Assembly (NCBI RefSeq): GCF_002929845.1
Contig: NZ_PJJS01000051.1
Location: 62,001-126,000 of the forward strand
DNA from: Cryobacterium sp. M96
GTDB taxonomy: Bacteria > Actinomycetota > Actinomycetes > Actinomycetales > Microbacteriaceae
Length of the DNA stretch: 64,000 bases
Direction of reading: 5' to 3'
Each line of letters opens with the position of its first letter. Within the stretch, counting starts at the first letter, position 1. Made by a program: the position numbers and the translations under genes. This document shows, one piece after another, positions 27,971 through 35,338 of the stretch. The notes beneath the pieces are model-generated. The model searched no databases. It had not been told where the DNA came from and saw only the letters and a program-made list of their open reading frames with translations.

Positions 27971-28905
27971 GGCGCACCGGCTGGACGGGCTGGACCGCCT
28001 GGGTGCTCGGCGGCGGCAGTATCCTCGCGGCCGCCGGCTTCGCCTGGCCGTTCTTCGCCTCGGCGCTGCCGGAGAACGCCCAGTCGGCCGCGCCGGTCGT
28101 GGCCTTCGCGCTCGTGCCGGCCCTGATCGTGGCCCTCGCTCTCACCCTCGACGGGGAGATGTACACGGCCAAGACCGTGGCCCTGCTGGGGGTGCTCTCC
28201 GCGGTCGGCGCCGCCGTGCGCATCGCGGGCACCGGCGTCGGCGGCGTCGAGGCCGTGTTCATCCTGCTGATCCTGGCCGGTCGCGCCTACGGGGCCCGCT
28301 TCGGGTTCCTGCTCGGCCTGCTCACCATCGCGGTGTCCTCGGCCCTGTGGGGTGGGTTCGGCCCGTGGACCCCGTTCCAGATGTTCGCCTGCGGCTGGGT
28401 GGGAGCCGGGGCGGCGCTGCTGCCGCGCATCCGTTCCGCACATATCGGCGCGGCCCGCCTCGAGATCGCGATGCTCGTGGCCTACGGCATCGTGGCGTCC
28501 TACCTCTTCGGACTGGTGATGAACCTCTGGTTCTGGCCGTTCGCGGTGGGCTCGGGCACCGACATCTCCTATGCGGCCGACGCCACGCTCGGCGAGAACC
28601 TCGCCTCCTTCGCCCTGTACACGCTCGTGACGTCGACCCTCACCTGGGACACCGTGCGCGCCATCACCACCACGGTCGGGATCGTGCTGGTAGGCCCGGC
28701 CGCACTGGCCGCTCTCCGCCGAGCGAAGCTGGGCCGGCCAGGCAGGGCCGCCCGACCACCCCAGGCCGAACCGGCTACACCGGCTACACCGGCTACACCG
28801 AGAAGTACTTCCCTTCCGGGTGGTGGAACACGAACGCATCCGTCGACTGCTCCGGGTGCAGCTGCAGCTCCTCCGACAGCACCACACCCATCCGCTCAGG
28901 CCTGA
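27967..28905 (+). CDS. ECF transporter substrate-binding (S) component
   Basis: 312 residues with about six transmembrane helices. The stretch VEAVFILLILAGRAYGARFG and GFGPWTPFQMFACGWVGAGA are typical of ECF S components of the cobalamin-precursor type. Starts at GTG within the stop of the EcfT-A-A fusion. The last ~45 residues are Pro/Ala-rich and soluble and are encoded over a 9-bp tandem repeat and the 3' end of the convergent metH remnant (113-bp overlap), so the original stop may have been nearer 28790. The substrate is inferred from context. Confidence 0.82.
   Translation: MRRTGWTGWTAWVLGGGSILAAAGFAWPFFASALPENAQSAAPVVAFALVPALIVALALTLDGEMYTAKTVALLGVLSAVGAAVRIAGTGVGGVEAVFILLILAGRAYGARFGFLLGLLTIAVSSALWGGFGPWTPFQMFACGWVGAGAALLPRIRSAHIGAARLEIAMLVAYGIVASYLFGLVMNLWFWPFAVGSGTDISYAADATLGENLASFALYTLVTSTLTWDTVRAITTTVGIVLVGPAALAALRRAKLGRPGRAARPPQAEPATPATPATPRSTSLPGGGTRTHPSTAPGAAAAPPTAPHPSAQA
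28770..28799. repeat. Tandem 9-bp repeat, three units
   Basis: CCGGCTACA occurs three times in succession in the 3' part of the S-component gene, coding EPATPATPATP. The stop codon of the convergent metH remnant (28793) falls inside it, so slippage here could lengthen or shift both gene ends. Confidence 0.75.
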
Positions 28906-30018
28906 GTAGTTCGACGACCGTGTGGCGGTCCTCCATCTCGGGACAGGCCGGGTAGCCCAGCGAGAACCGGGTGCCGCGGTACTCGAGCTTGAACATGCCG
29001 GCCAGTTCGACCGGGTCTTCGGCACCCAGGCCGAGCTCCTCCCGCACCCGGGAGTGCCAGTATTCGGCCAGCGCCTCGGTGAGCTGCATGGTCAGCCCGT
29101 TGAGCTCCATGTAGTCGCGGTATTTGTTCTCGGCGAAGAGCTTTGCCGTGACCGTGTCGACGTTCGCTCCGGCCGTGACCAGTTGGAGGGCGACGACATC
29201 CGTCTGGCCGGATTCGCGTGGGCGAACGAAGTCCGCCAGGCACAGGTGCCGGTCGCGCCGCTGCTGGGGGAAAACGAATCGCAGGCGTTCGGAATCCACG
29301 GTGCCGCCGGAGCCGCCGTCGGGGGCGGGCAGGCCGGCGACCCCCAGCACGCCCGACGGGTCGTCGCCGTGGTGCAGCACGACGAGGTCGTTGCCCTCGC
29401 TTGAGGCCGGGAAGTAGCCGTAGGCGACGGAGGCGTCGAGTATGCCCTCGGCGAGGATGCGGTCGAGCCAGTAGCGCAGCCGGGGTCGGCCCTCGGTGTC
29501 CACCAGATGCTGGTAGCTCTTGCCGTCGTCGCCGCGGCTGGGCTTCAGACCCCACTTCCCCATGAACGTGGCCCGCTCGTCGAGGAACGTGGAGTACTCG
29601 GCCAGCGCGATCCCCTTGACGATGCGGGTGCCCCAGAACGGCGGAACGGGCACGGGGTTGTCGGCGACCACATCGGAGCGGGCCGGCATGGCGTCCGGCT
29701 CCGTGACGGTGAGCAGACTGCGCTTGTGGATGCGCTTTTTGAGCGGCGGCAGACCCACGGATTCCGGGTCGGCGCCCCGCGCGACGGCGACCAGCGGCTC
29801 CATCACCGCCAACCCCTCGAAGGCATCCCGCGCGTGGCGCACCGTGCCGTCGAACAATTCGGCACGGTCCTCCTCGACGTAGGCCCGTCCTACAGCATGG
29901 TGCCCATGGCGCCGTCGGCGATGACGACCCGGACGTTCAACGCATCCAGCAGAGCCTGGGCCCGCATCGGTCGCACGGCGTCGGTGTGCAGGGCGTCGTG
30001 TGCACGGGGTTCGCTCAT
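28793..30018 (-). pseudogene. metH: Cobalamin-dependent methionine synthase with large internal deletion
   Basis: The first ~40 codons from ATG 30018 read MSEPRAHDALHTDAVRP then MRAQALLDALNVRVVIADGA and MGTML, the start of MetH's homocysteine-binding domain, and stop at TAG 29890. In a different frame just downstream comes AYVEEDRAELFDGTVRHARD and about 350 residues of the C-terminal SAM-binding reactivation domain, with PVPPFWGTRIV, RGTRFSLGYPACPEMEDR and HPEGKYFSV at the end. The homocysteine, folate and most cobalamin domains (roughly 800 residues) are gone at one junction near 29890. No activity is possible. The reading frame after the junction is otherwise clean, so the deletion is recent or the C-terminal piece is tolerated. 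Confidence 0.9.
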
Positions 30019-30100
30019 CGGCCCAGCTCGACCGGGCCGCCCGCCGCGCAGCTCCGTGTAACGCGCCGTGGCCTCGGGCACCGCAGGGGACGCGACTGCG

Positions 30101-30427
30101 TCAGGCCGGCGAGCCGCCGGCGATCTCGTAGGACCACAGCTCACTGCTGATGCCCATGGGCCGGGCCGGTGCTTCGCCCTCCGTCGGGGCGTCGCCGCGG
30201 TGACCCTGCGCGAAAGACGGCGAGGTCAGCCAAGCCTGGAAGGACTCCTCGTCGGCCCAGCGGGTGACGACCAGCCAGGTGCTGCGACCATCCGTCGGCT
30301 TGAGTAGTTCGAAACCCTCGAAACCCGGTCGGTTGTCGACCGCACCGGCTCGGGCGGCAAACCGGAGGGCCAGCTCGTCGCCGTTGTCGCCGGGCACCGT
30401 GATGGCGTTGATTTTGATGATCGTCAT
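30101..30427 (-). CDS. Antibiotic-biosynthesis-monooxygenase (ABM) family protein
   Basis: 108 residues of the ABM/HmoA dimeric ferredoxin-like fold. Typical text is IKINAITVPGDNGDELALRF, NRPGFEGFELLKPTDG and TWLVVTRWADEESFQAWLTS, followed by SPSFAQGHRG. Members include heme-degrading monooxygenases and quinol oxidases; this one cannot be assigned further. The ATG at 30427 has AGGGAG 7 bases upstream. Divergent from the histidine phosphatase gene. Confidence 0.85.
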   Translation of the reverse strand: MTIIKINAITVPGDNGDELALRFAARAGAVDNRPGFEGFELLKPTDGRSTWLVVTRWADEESFQAWLTSPSFAQGHRGDAPTEGEAPARPMGISSELWSYEIAGGSPA

Positions 30428-30541
30428 GGGGTTTCTCCCTCTCGTGGATGCACTGTTTACTCCTCCCATGCTGTCACCCTCGGCGGCGACGATCTCACCC
30501 TGCGGGCTCTCGCCAGGCCCGATGCCTATGCTGGTGTCACA

Positions 30542-31183
30542 ATGCGACTCTTTCTGATCCGTCACGGCCAGACGCCCGCCAATGTGCTCGGTCAGCTCGA
30601 CACCGCTCACCCTGGCCCCGGCCTGACCGAGCTCGGGTTCCGGCAGGCCTCAGTGATTCCGGATGCCCTGCGCCTCGAGTCCATCGACGCCATCTTCGCG
30701 TCGACGCTCGTACGCACCCGGCTCACGGCCGAGCCGCTGGCGACCGCGTTGCAGCTCGACGTTCAGGTGGCCACCGGGCTGCACGAGATCGAAGCGGGCG
30801 CGCTCGAGGGGCTTAGCGACCGGGCATCCATTCGCACCTATTTTGAAACCGTGCTGACCTGGGTCACCGGGGACCTCGCGGCCAGGATGCCCGAAGGCCT
30901 GGACGGGAACAGCTTCTTCTCCCGGTTCGACGCCGATATCGCTTCTGCCGCCGCCGGTGCCGACACGGCGGCGGTGTTCAGCCACGGCGCGGCGATCAGC
31001 GTGTGGACCGCGGCCCGCGCCAGCAATGTGTCGCCCCTGTTCGCGGGCACGACCGACCTCGAGAACACGGGGATGGTCGAGTTGTCCGGCTCTCCCGAAG
31101 ACGGTTGGACCCTCGTTTCGTGGGCCGGCCTCAGCGTGGGCTCACCGGGCGGACCGCAGCTGCTGTCGCTCAAGGTGCACTGA
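30542..31183 (+). CDS. Histidine phosphatase family protein
   Basis: 213 residues of the phosphoglycerate-mutase-like superfamily. The catalytic motif is LIRHGQTPAN at residues 4-13; the second Arg is in FASTLVRTRLTAEPLA, the Glu in HEIEAGALEG and the second catalytic His in VFSHGAAISVW. Probably a broad phosphatase acting on sugar phosphates or nucleotides. Followed by tandem repeats and an 87-bp element. Confidence 0.88.
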   Translation: MRLFLIRHGQTPANVLGQLDTAHPGPGLTELGFRQASVIPDALRLESIDAIFASTLVRTRLTAEPLATALQLDVQVATGLHEIEAGALEGLSDRASIRTYFETVLTWVTGDLAARMPEGLDGNSFFSRFDADIASAAAGADTAAVFSHGAAISVWTAARASNVSPLFAGTTDLENTGMVELSGSPEDGWTLVSWAGLSVGSPGGPQLLSLKVH

Positions 31184-31197
31184 GTCCTCCGCCATTG

Positions 31198-31300
31198 GTT
31201 GTCTCGCGCGGTTGTATCGCGCGGTTGTGTCGCGCGGTTGTGTCGCGCGGTTGTGTCGCGCGGTTGTGTCGCGCGGTTGTGTCGCGCGATTGTATTACGC
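31198..31300. repeat. Tandem 13-bp repeat, seven units plus a decayed eighth
   Basis: Unit GTTGTGTCGCGCG. Units start at 31198, 31211, 31224, 31237, 31250, 31263 and 31276; five are identical, the first two carry one change each, and an eighth at 31289 is degenerate. It ends 10 bases before the 87-bp element at 31311. The same order of gene end, tandem repeat and element is seen at 15283-15436 with an unrelated unit. Confidence 0.92.
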
Positions 31301-31310
31301 CCGGAGGGCC

Positions 31311-31397
31311 GAACCAATTCGACGGAGATTTTAAGGAAAAATCCGGTTTTCGGGCTGTTTTGGGGCAATTTGGGCAGAATCTCCGTCGAATTCGTTC
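31311..31397. repeat. 87-bp palindromic intergenic element, copy 2
   Basis: Arms GAACCAATTCGACGGAGA (31311-31328) and TCTCCGTCGAATTCGTTC (31380-31397) with a 51-bp interior; total 87 bp. It separates the histidine phosphatase tail and the 13-bp repeats from the chitinase remnant, which becomes readable within about 10 bases of the right end. Confidence 0.93.
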
Positions 31398-31404
31398 GGG
31401 ACGA

Positions 31405-31673
31405 GACGCTACACCGGCCTGACCGACGCCCAGCGCCTGTCCATGATCGGCATCACGCCGATGATCGGGCTGAACGACACGGGAGAGGTCTGCTCGCTCA
31501 CCGACACGACCAAGGTCGGCAAGTTCGCCAAGGCGAACGCGCTGAACTACCTCGGCTGGTGGGAAATGACCCGGGACCAGCCGTGCACCGGCGGGATCGC
31601 TGCGTACATGTGCTCCGGGGTGAGCAACCCGCAGTGGTCGTTCTCCCGGGCGTTCGTGGCGGTCACCAACTAG
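31405..31673 (+). pseudogene. Chitinase (GH18), 3' remnant
   Basis: Readable protein begins directly after the 87-bp element (RYTGLTDAQRLSMIGITPMI) and runs to the stop at 31673 with GLNDTGEVCSLTDTTKVGKF, NALNYLGWWEMTRDQPC and PQWSFSRAFVAVTN. This is the final barrel strand region of bacterial GH18 chitinases; the catalytic DxxDxDxE motif and the N-terminal two thirds are missing. The break coincides with the element, so the upstream part was lost by a rearrangement there. Confidence 0.72.
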
Positions 31674-31698
31674 CCGCACACCACTCAGCACCGAAAAG

Positions 31699-31734
31699 AC
31701 GGATGCCCCTGCCCGGCCGGGTGGGGGCATCCGT
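31699..31734. terminator. Strong hairpin terminator
   Basis: ACGGATGCCCC (31699-31709) pairs perfectly with GGGGCATCCGT (31724-31734). It lies between the end of the chitinase remnant and the convergent epimerase gene and could serve both strands. Confidence 0.7.
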
Positions 31735-31754
31735 TGCTTCATCGGCTGAAACGG

Positions 31755-32597
31755 CTACACGTGGTCGCGCCAGCTGTGCTGCGGTGCGTAGCCGAGCATC
31801 CGTCGGGCCTTGTCGATGGAGAGCAAGGTGTCGTTCTCGCCGACCTCCCGGAGTTCGACGTCGGGGAAGACCTCGGCGGCCAGCTCGGCGTTCGGCCGGC
31901 TCATCACCGTGTCGGCGGCGGCGATGATGAACGCCTCGAAGCCCGGCTTCGCGTTCTGCAATGCCCGCAGCACGGCCTGGGCGCCGTCACGGCCGTCAAT
32001 GTAGCCCCACAGGTTCCACTTGCGCAGGGTGGCGTCGGCGTCGAAGGCGGGGAAGGCCGCGTAGTCCTCCGGGTCCTTCACGTTGGAGAAGCGCAGAGCC
32101 GTGATGCTGAGTTCGGGATCCCAGCGGGTGAGCTGGATCGCCAGCTGCTCCTCGAGGTGCTTCACCAGCGAGTAGGTGCTCTCGGGCCGGGCCGGGTACT
32201 CCTCGTCTACGGGAATATAGGGCGGGTCGATGTCGAACGGGAGACCGAGCACAGTCTCGCTGGACGCGTAGACCAGCTTCTTGATGCCCGCCCGCCGGGC
32301 CGCCTGGAACACGTTGTAGGTGGAGAGGATGTTGTTGTGGAACGTGGCCACGTCGGGAACCAGGCCGGGAGCCGGGATCGCGCCCAGGTGCACGATGGCG
32401 TCGAACCCGCTATGCCGGTCATCGACACCGAGGACCGCGTCGACGACCTGGCCGTAGTCTGTGAGGTCCACGACCACCAGATCGTGGCTGCGGGCACCGT
32501 CGCGGTCGAGGTTCAGTACCTCGTGACCCTCGGCGACGAGGTACGTCACGACGGTCCGGCCGAGCTTTCCGCTTCCACCAGTGACAACGATCTTCAT
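31755..32597 (-). CDS. NAD(P)-dependent epimerase/dehydratase (extended SDR)
   Basis: 280 residues. The nucleotide-binding motif is IVVTGGSGKLGRTVV at the N-terminus, DAIVHLGAIPAPG is the usual core strand, and the active-site pair YSLVK is in ESTYSLVKHLEEQL. Likely a sugar-nucleotide or uronate-type dehydratase/epimerase; no substrate can be assigned and no sugar-biosynthesis cluster surrounds it. ATG start; upstream lies a tandem GCGGATGCAGCGCT repeat (about 32624-32655) shared with the promoter region of the divergent FAD gene. Confidence 0.85.
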   Translation of the reverse strand: MKIVVTGGSGKLGRTVVTYLVAEGHEVLNLDRDGARSHDLVVVDLTDYGQVVDAVLGVDDRHSGFDAIVHLGAIPAPGLVPDVATFHNNILSTYNVFQAARRAGIKKLVYASSETVLGLPFDIDPPYIPVDEEYPARPESTYSLVKHLEEQLAIQLTRWDPELSITALRFSNVKDPEDYAAFPAFDADATLRKWNLWGYIDGRDGAQAVLRALQNAKPGFEAFIIAAADTVMSRPNAELAAEVFPDVELREVGENDTLLSIDKARRMLGYAPQHSWRDHV

Positions 32598-32766
32598 GCG
32601 GGACTCCTTTGTGTGGGCGGTGCTGCGGATGCAGCGCTGCGGATGCAGCGCTGCGGCATCCGTGCCAGGTCTCGGCAGCTAGGACGACACGAACAAGCGT
32701 ACGACTGCACGGTGGGCGCGCTGTGCGTGCAATGCGCGTGCAACGCGCGTGCACTAGCCTCCAGAC

Positions 32767-33717
32767 ATGGAAACGTGGGACGTCATCGTGGTCGGTGCGG
32801 GCGTCTGCGGTCTGACCATCGCCCGGAACCTGCAGGAGCGCGGTCGTGCGGTCCTCCTCCTCGACAAGGGATCGCGGCCGGGCGGGCGGCTCGCGAGCCG
32901 CCCGCTCGGCGGCCGGTTGTTGAACCCGTCCGTCGACGCGGTTCACAGTCACGACGCCGAGGTCACCCGCGAGATCACCCGCCGAACGGGAGCCCGGTTC
33001 GTGCCCGACACCGAGGGCTACGCGAAGTGGATGTTCGACGAGCCCGCGGGCGATATCGCCAAGCGGTGGGCGGGCGGCACGACGCTCCGGCGCACCTTCG
33101 TCACCCACCTCGCCGTGCAGAATTCCGGTCTCATCCACGTCGTGCCGCACAACTCGGGGGAACCGTTCGGAGGCCGGGCGGTGGTTCTCACAGCGCCGGT
33201 TCCACAGAACCTGCAGATGCTGCGCGGCAGCGGGATCGCTGTCGCGCCCGGCCTGCTCGAGGCTGCCTACGACAGGCGGGCCGTTCTGCTGTGCATCGTC
33301 GACGGCGCCGACGTCGTGAATGACGTCGTGGGCTGGTCCGCTCCCGACGGAGTCATCGAGACGATTAGAGTCAGGCACCGGGACGATGCCCGACAGGTGT
33401 GGCTCGAGGTCATTGCAAGCCCGCTCTGGAGCGAGGCGACCTGGGACGCGGACGCCACATTCTCGCAGGCGGAGCTGCTGGCCGAGCTGATCCGGCTGCT
33501 GCCCGGCGTGCGCGTTCTGGACTCAGCGTTGAAGCGCTGGCGGTATGCGAATGCTGTGGTGCCTGCAGATTCGGGGTCGGATTCCACGTTCTTCCGCAGC
33601 GCGGACCAGCCCGGCATCTTCGTGGCGGGAGACGGTTTCGGGCGGCTGCACGGGCATCCGTCGGGCATCTCTCGGGCCGTGCGCTCCGGACTGGACGTGG
33701 CCCGCGCGCTCGCCTAG
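32767..33717 (+). CDS. FAD-dependent amine oxidase-like protein (renalase type)
   Basis: 316 residues. The N-terminal Rossmann motif VIVVGAGVCGLTIARNLQER and RPGGRLASRPLGG bind FAD, and the C-terminal FVAGDGFGRLHGHPSGISRA closes the FAD site. Length and layout match bacterial renalase-like oxidoreductases, which oxidise isomeric forms of NAD(P)H; that activity is possible but not shown. Single gene, divergent from the epimerase. Confidence 0.8.
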   Translation: METWDVIVVGAGVCGLTIARNLQERGRAVLLLDKGSRPGGRLASRPLGGRLLNPSVDAVHSHDAEVTREITRRTGARFVPDTEGYAKWMFDEPAGDIAKRWAGGTTLRRTFVTHLAVQNSGLIHVVPHNSGEPFGGRAVVLTAPVPQNLQMLRGSGIAVAPGLLEAAYDRRAVLLCIVDGADVVNDVVGWSAPDGVIETIRVRHRDDARQVWLEVIASPLWSEATWDADATFSQAELLAELIRLLPGVRVLDSALKRWRYANAVVPADSGSDSTFFRSADQPGIFVAGDGFGRLHGHPSGISRAVRSGLDVARALA

Positions 33718-33993
33718 CCCGTTTGAGCCCGGCGGTCGAGCTCGTCTTCCGGCGGTCGAGCCCGTCGAGACCCGGCGCGCCGTCGCTAACTTCGGAGATT
33801 TTGGCGACACGCCGCTCAGGCGCCAAGACCGGCGTTTACCAAAAAATCTTCGTATTAACGTGACGACGGATGCGGGTGGCAGACCCGGTGACGGATGCCC
33901 GAAGCAGGCCTGGTCGCTCCCCGCCGAGGCACTGGCCGGGTTCGAGCAGGCCCTGCTGGAGTCGGCCCCGCACCTGACGGTGTCGAACCTCGC
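33718..33993. other. Intergenic region with imperfect hairpins and a possible remnant
   Basis: Starts with two copies of CGGCGGTCGAGC (from about 33731 and 33752) and a TCGAGCCCGTCGAGA inverted repeat, a type common between Microbacteriaceae genes. TTCGGAGATTTT (33791) and AAAAAATCTTCG (33841) could be a decayed relative of the 87-bp elements. From about 33860 a plus-strand frame reads CPKQAWSLPAEALAGFEQAL and ends HLTVSNLA at 33997, possibly the tail of a lost gene; family unknown. Confidence 0.4.
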
Positions 33994-34779
33994 CTAGAGC
34001 AGCACGCCCCACACCACGTGCGCGGCCAGCAGCGTGGTGCCGAGCGTGACGAGGGTGATCTGCACGATCTCCACTCGGTGCGGATGCGCCCATGCGCCGT
34101 GGGCTCGCCGGCCGAGCCAGGCGTTGGTCCAGACCAAGGCCGCCACCGCGAGCAGCGAGAGGGTGACGGTGCGCACGAAGAGTTCGGGCACGTCATGGAG
34201 GACCCCGGCGCCGACCTGGTAGAAGGCGATGATGCCCCACGGCACGATGCCGACCATGGCTCCGAAGACGAAGGGCCGGAGCGAGCCGCCGGCCGGTTCA
34301 CGCTCCTGCAGTGCGAGGAACAGCGTGGCACCCGCCGTGATGGCGTAGAGCGCCACCAGCGTGCCGACCTCCGTGACGCCGTTGAACTGGGCGATGAGGA
34401 ACACCGTGACCGCGGAGACCTGCGAGTACTCGACCCAGCGCAGCGGATTGCGCGCGGCGGCCAGGCCGCGCCGGTAGCTGCCGGCGACCGTCGGGGTCAC
34501 GGCGGCGAGACGTAGGAGCGCGGAGAAGGCGAGCAGGACGACGACGGCCACCCCGAGGTTCACGGCGGCCAGGTCGACGACCTGCGCTTCGGCCTGGGAA
34601 CCCACCGGCCCGCCGGGGAAGCCGGCCGTGACCGGCAGCAGCACCGGGGCGCTCTGGGCCAGGACGACCACGGAGACCAGAACGGCCTGTGCGACCAGGA
34701 GGAGTGCGGCGGCGAGGTTGACGCTGCTCAGGCGGGTAGATCGGGCGTCCGTCACGGTGTTCTCCGATGCCGTCGTCAT
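33994..34779 (-). CDS. Heliorhodopsin homologue without any lysine
   Basis: 261 residues with seven predicted transmembrane helices (about 20-42, 68-92, 113-133, 137-157, 168-192, 199-222, 236-261). The helix 3 stretch RNPLRWVEYSQ and helix 5 PFVFGAMVGIVPWGIIAFY are heliorhodopsin hallmarks; Glu117 in WVEYS sits where the Schiff-base counterion is expected. In helix 7, EIVQITLVTLGTTLLAAHVV aligns with the canonical SLVAKSALAW region, with Thr248 in place of the retinal-binding Lys. The whole protein has no Lys residue, so a retinal Schiff base cannot form whatever the alignment. ATG at 34779. Monocistronic, divergent from the AlkD-like gene. The frame is intact, so it is probably a functional membrane protein with another role. 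Confidence 0.85.
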   Translation of the reverse strand: MTTASENTVTDARSTRLSSVNLAAALLLVAQAVLVSVVVLAQSAPVLLPVTAGFPGGPVGSQAEAQVVDLAAVNLGVAVVVLLAFSALLRLAAVTPTVAGSYRRGLAAARNPLRWVEYSQVSAVTVFLIAQFNGVTEVGTLVALYAITAGATLFLALQEREPAGGSLRPFVFGAMVGIVPWGIIAFYQVGAGVLHDVPELFVRTVTLSLLAVAALVWTNAWLGRRAHGAWAHPHRVEIVQITLVTLGTTLLAAHVVWGVLL

Positions 34780-34837
34780 GCGCTCAGCGTAACGGCCGGG
34801 GTGCGCCGGCAGCCTCCGGAAACGCGAGAATGAAGGG

Positions 34838-35332
34838 GTGAGTGACGCCGGCAGCTTCGTAGACGCGACGCTGCAGGCCGAGGGGGATCCGTACCGGGCG
34901 GCGGCGCAGGAGCGGCTGGGCAGCGACCTGCGGTTCTACGGTGCCTCGGTCGGCGCGGTGCGCGGAACGATCCGGGACGCCGGCCGCCGGTATCCCGGCC
35001 TGACGCACGACGACATCACAGCATTGAGTTCCGAGCTGTGGGCGGTGCCGGTGTTCGAGCGCCGTCTCGCGGCCGTCGTGCTGCTGCAATCGAATGTGCG
35101 GGTGCTGGACAACTCCGACCTGAGCCGGATCGAGGGATTTGTGCGAAGTGCCCGCCTGCGCGAGTTGGTCGACCCGCTCGCCGTCGACGTGGTGGGTCCG
35201 CTGGTGGAGCGGTTGGATGCGCCGGGCCGGGCCCGGGCAGACGGGGTGCTCAATCGCTGGGCCGGCGACGGCGATCCGTGGTTGCGCCGGGCCTACCTGC
35301 TCACGAAGCGTCGGCTCGAGCAGCACCTCTGA
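34838..35332 (+). CDS. AlkD-like DNA alkylation repair protein, short form
   Basis: 164 residues of HEAT-like repeats. LRFYGASVGAVRGTIRDAGR, ELWAVPVFERRLAAVVLLQS and the WAGDGDPWLRRAYLL segment match the AlkC/AlkD DNA-glycosylase family. Full AlkD proteins are near 220-240 residues; this one stops shortly after DPWLRRAYLL, so the last repeats that help grip DNA are absent. It could be truncated or a short family variant. GTG start; convergent with fadD (6 bp between stops). Confidence 0.75.
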   Translation: MSDAGSFVDATLQAEGDPYRAAAQERLGSDLRFYGASVGAVRGTIRDAGRRYPGLTHDDITALSSELWAVPVFERRLAAVVLLQSNVRVLDNSDLSRIEGFVRSARLRELVDPLAVDVVGPLVERLDAPGRARADGVLNRWAGDGDPWLRRAYLLTKRRLEQHL

Positions 35333-35338
35333 TCAGTC

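Noticed and set aside
31198-31397. CRISPR array
   Set aside because: The 13-bp units are contiguous, with no spacers, and no cas genes are present anywhere in the window.
33791-33852. A fifth 87-bp element
   Set aside because: TTCGGAGATTTT and AAAAAATCTTCG resemble the arms but the GAAC-AATTCG ends are missing and the span is about 62 bp. It could be a decayed relative or a simple hairpin.
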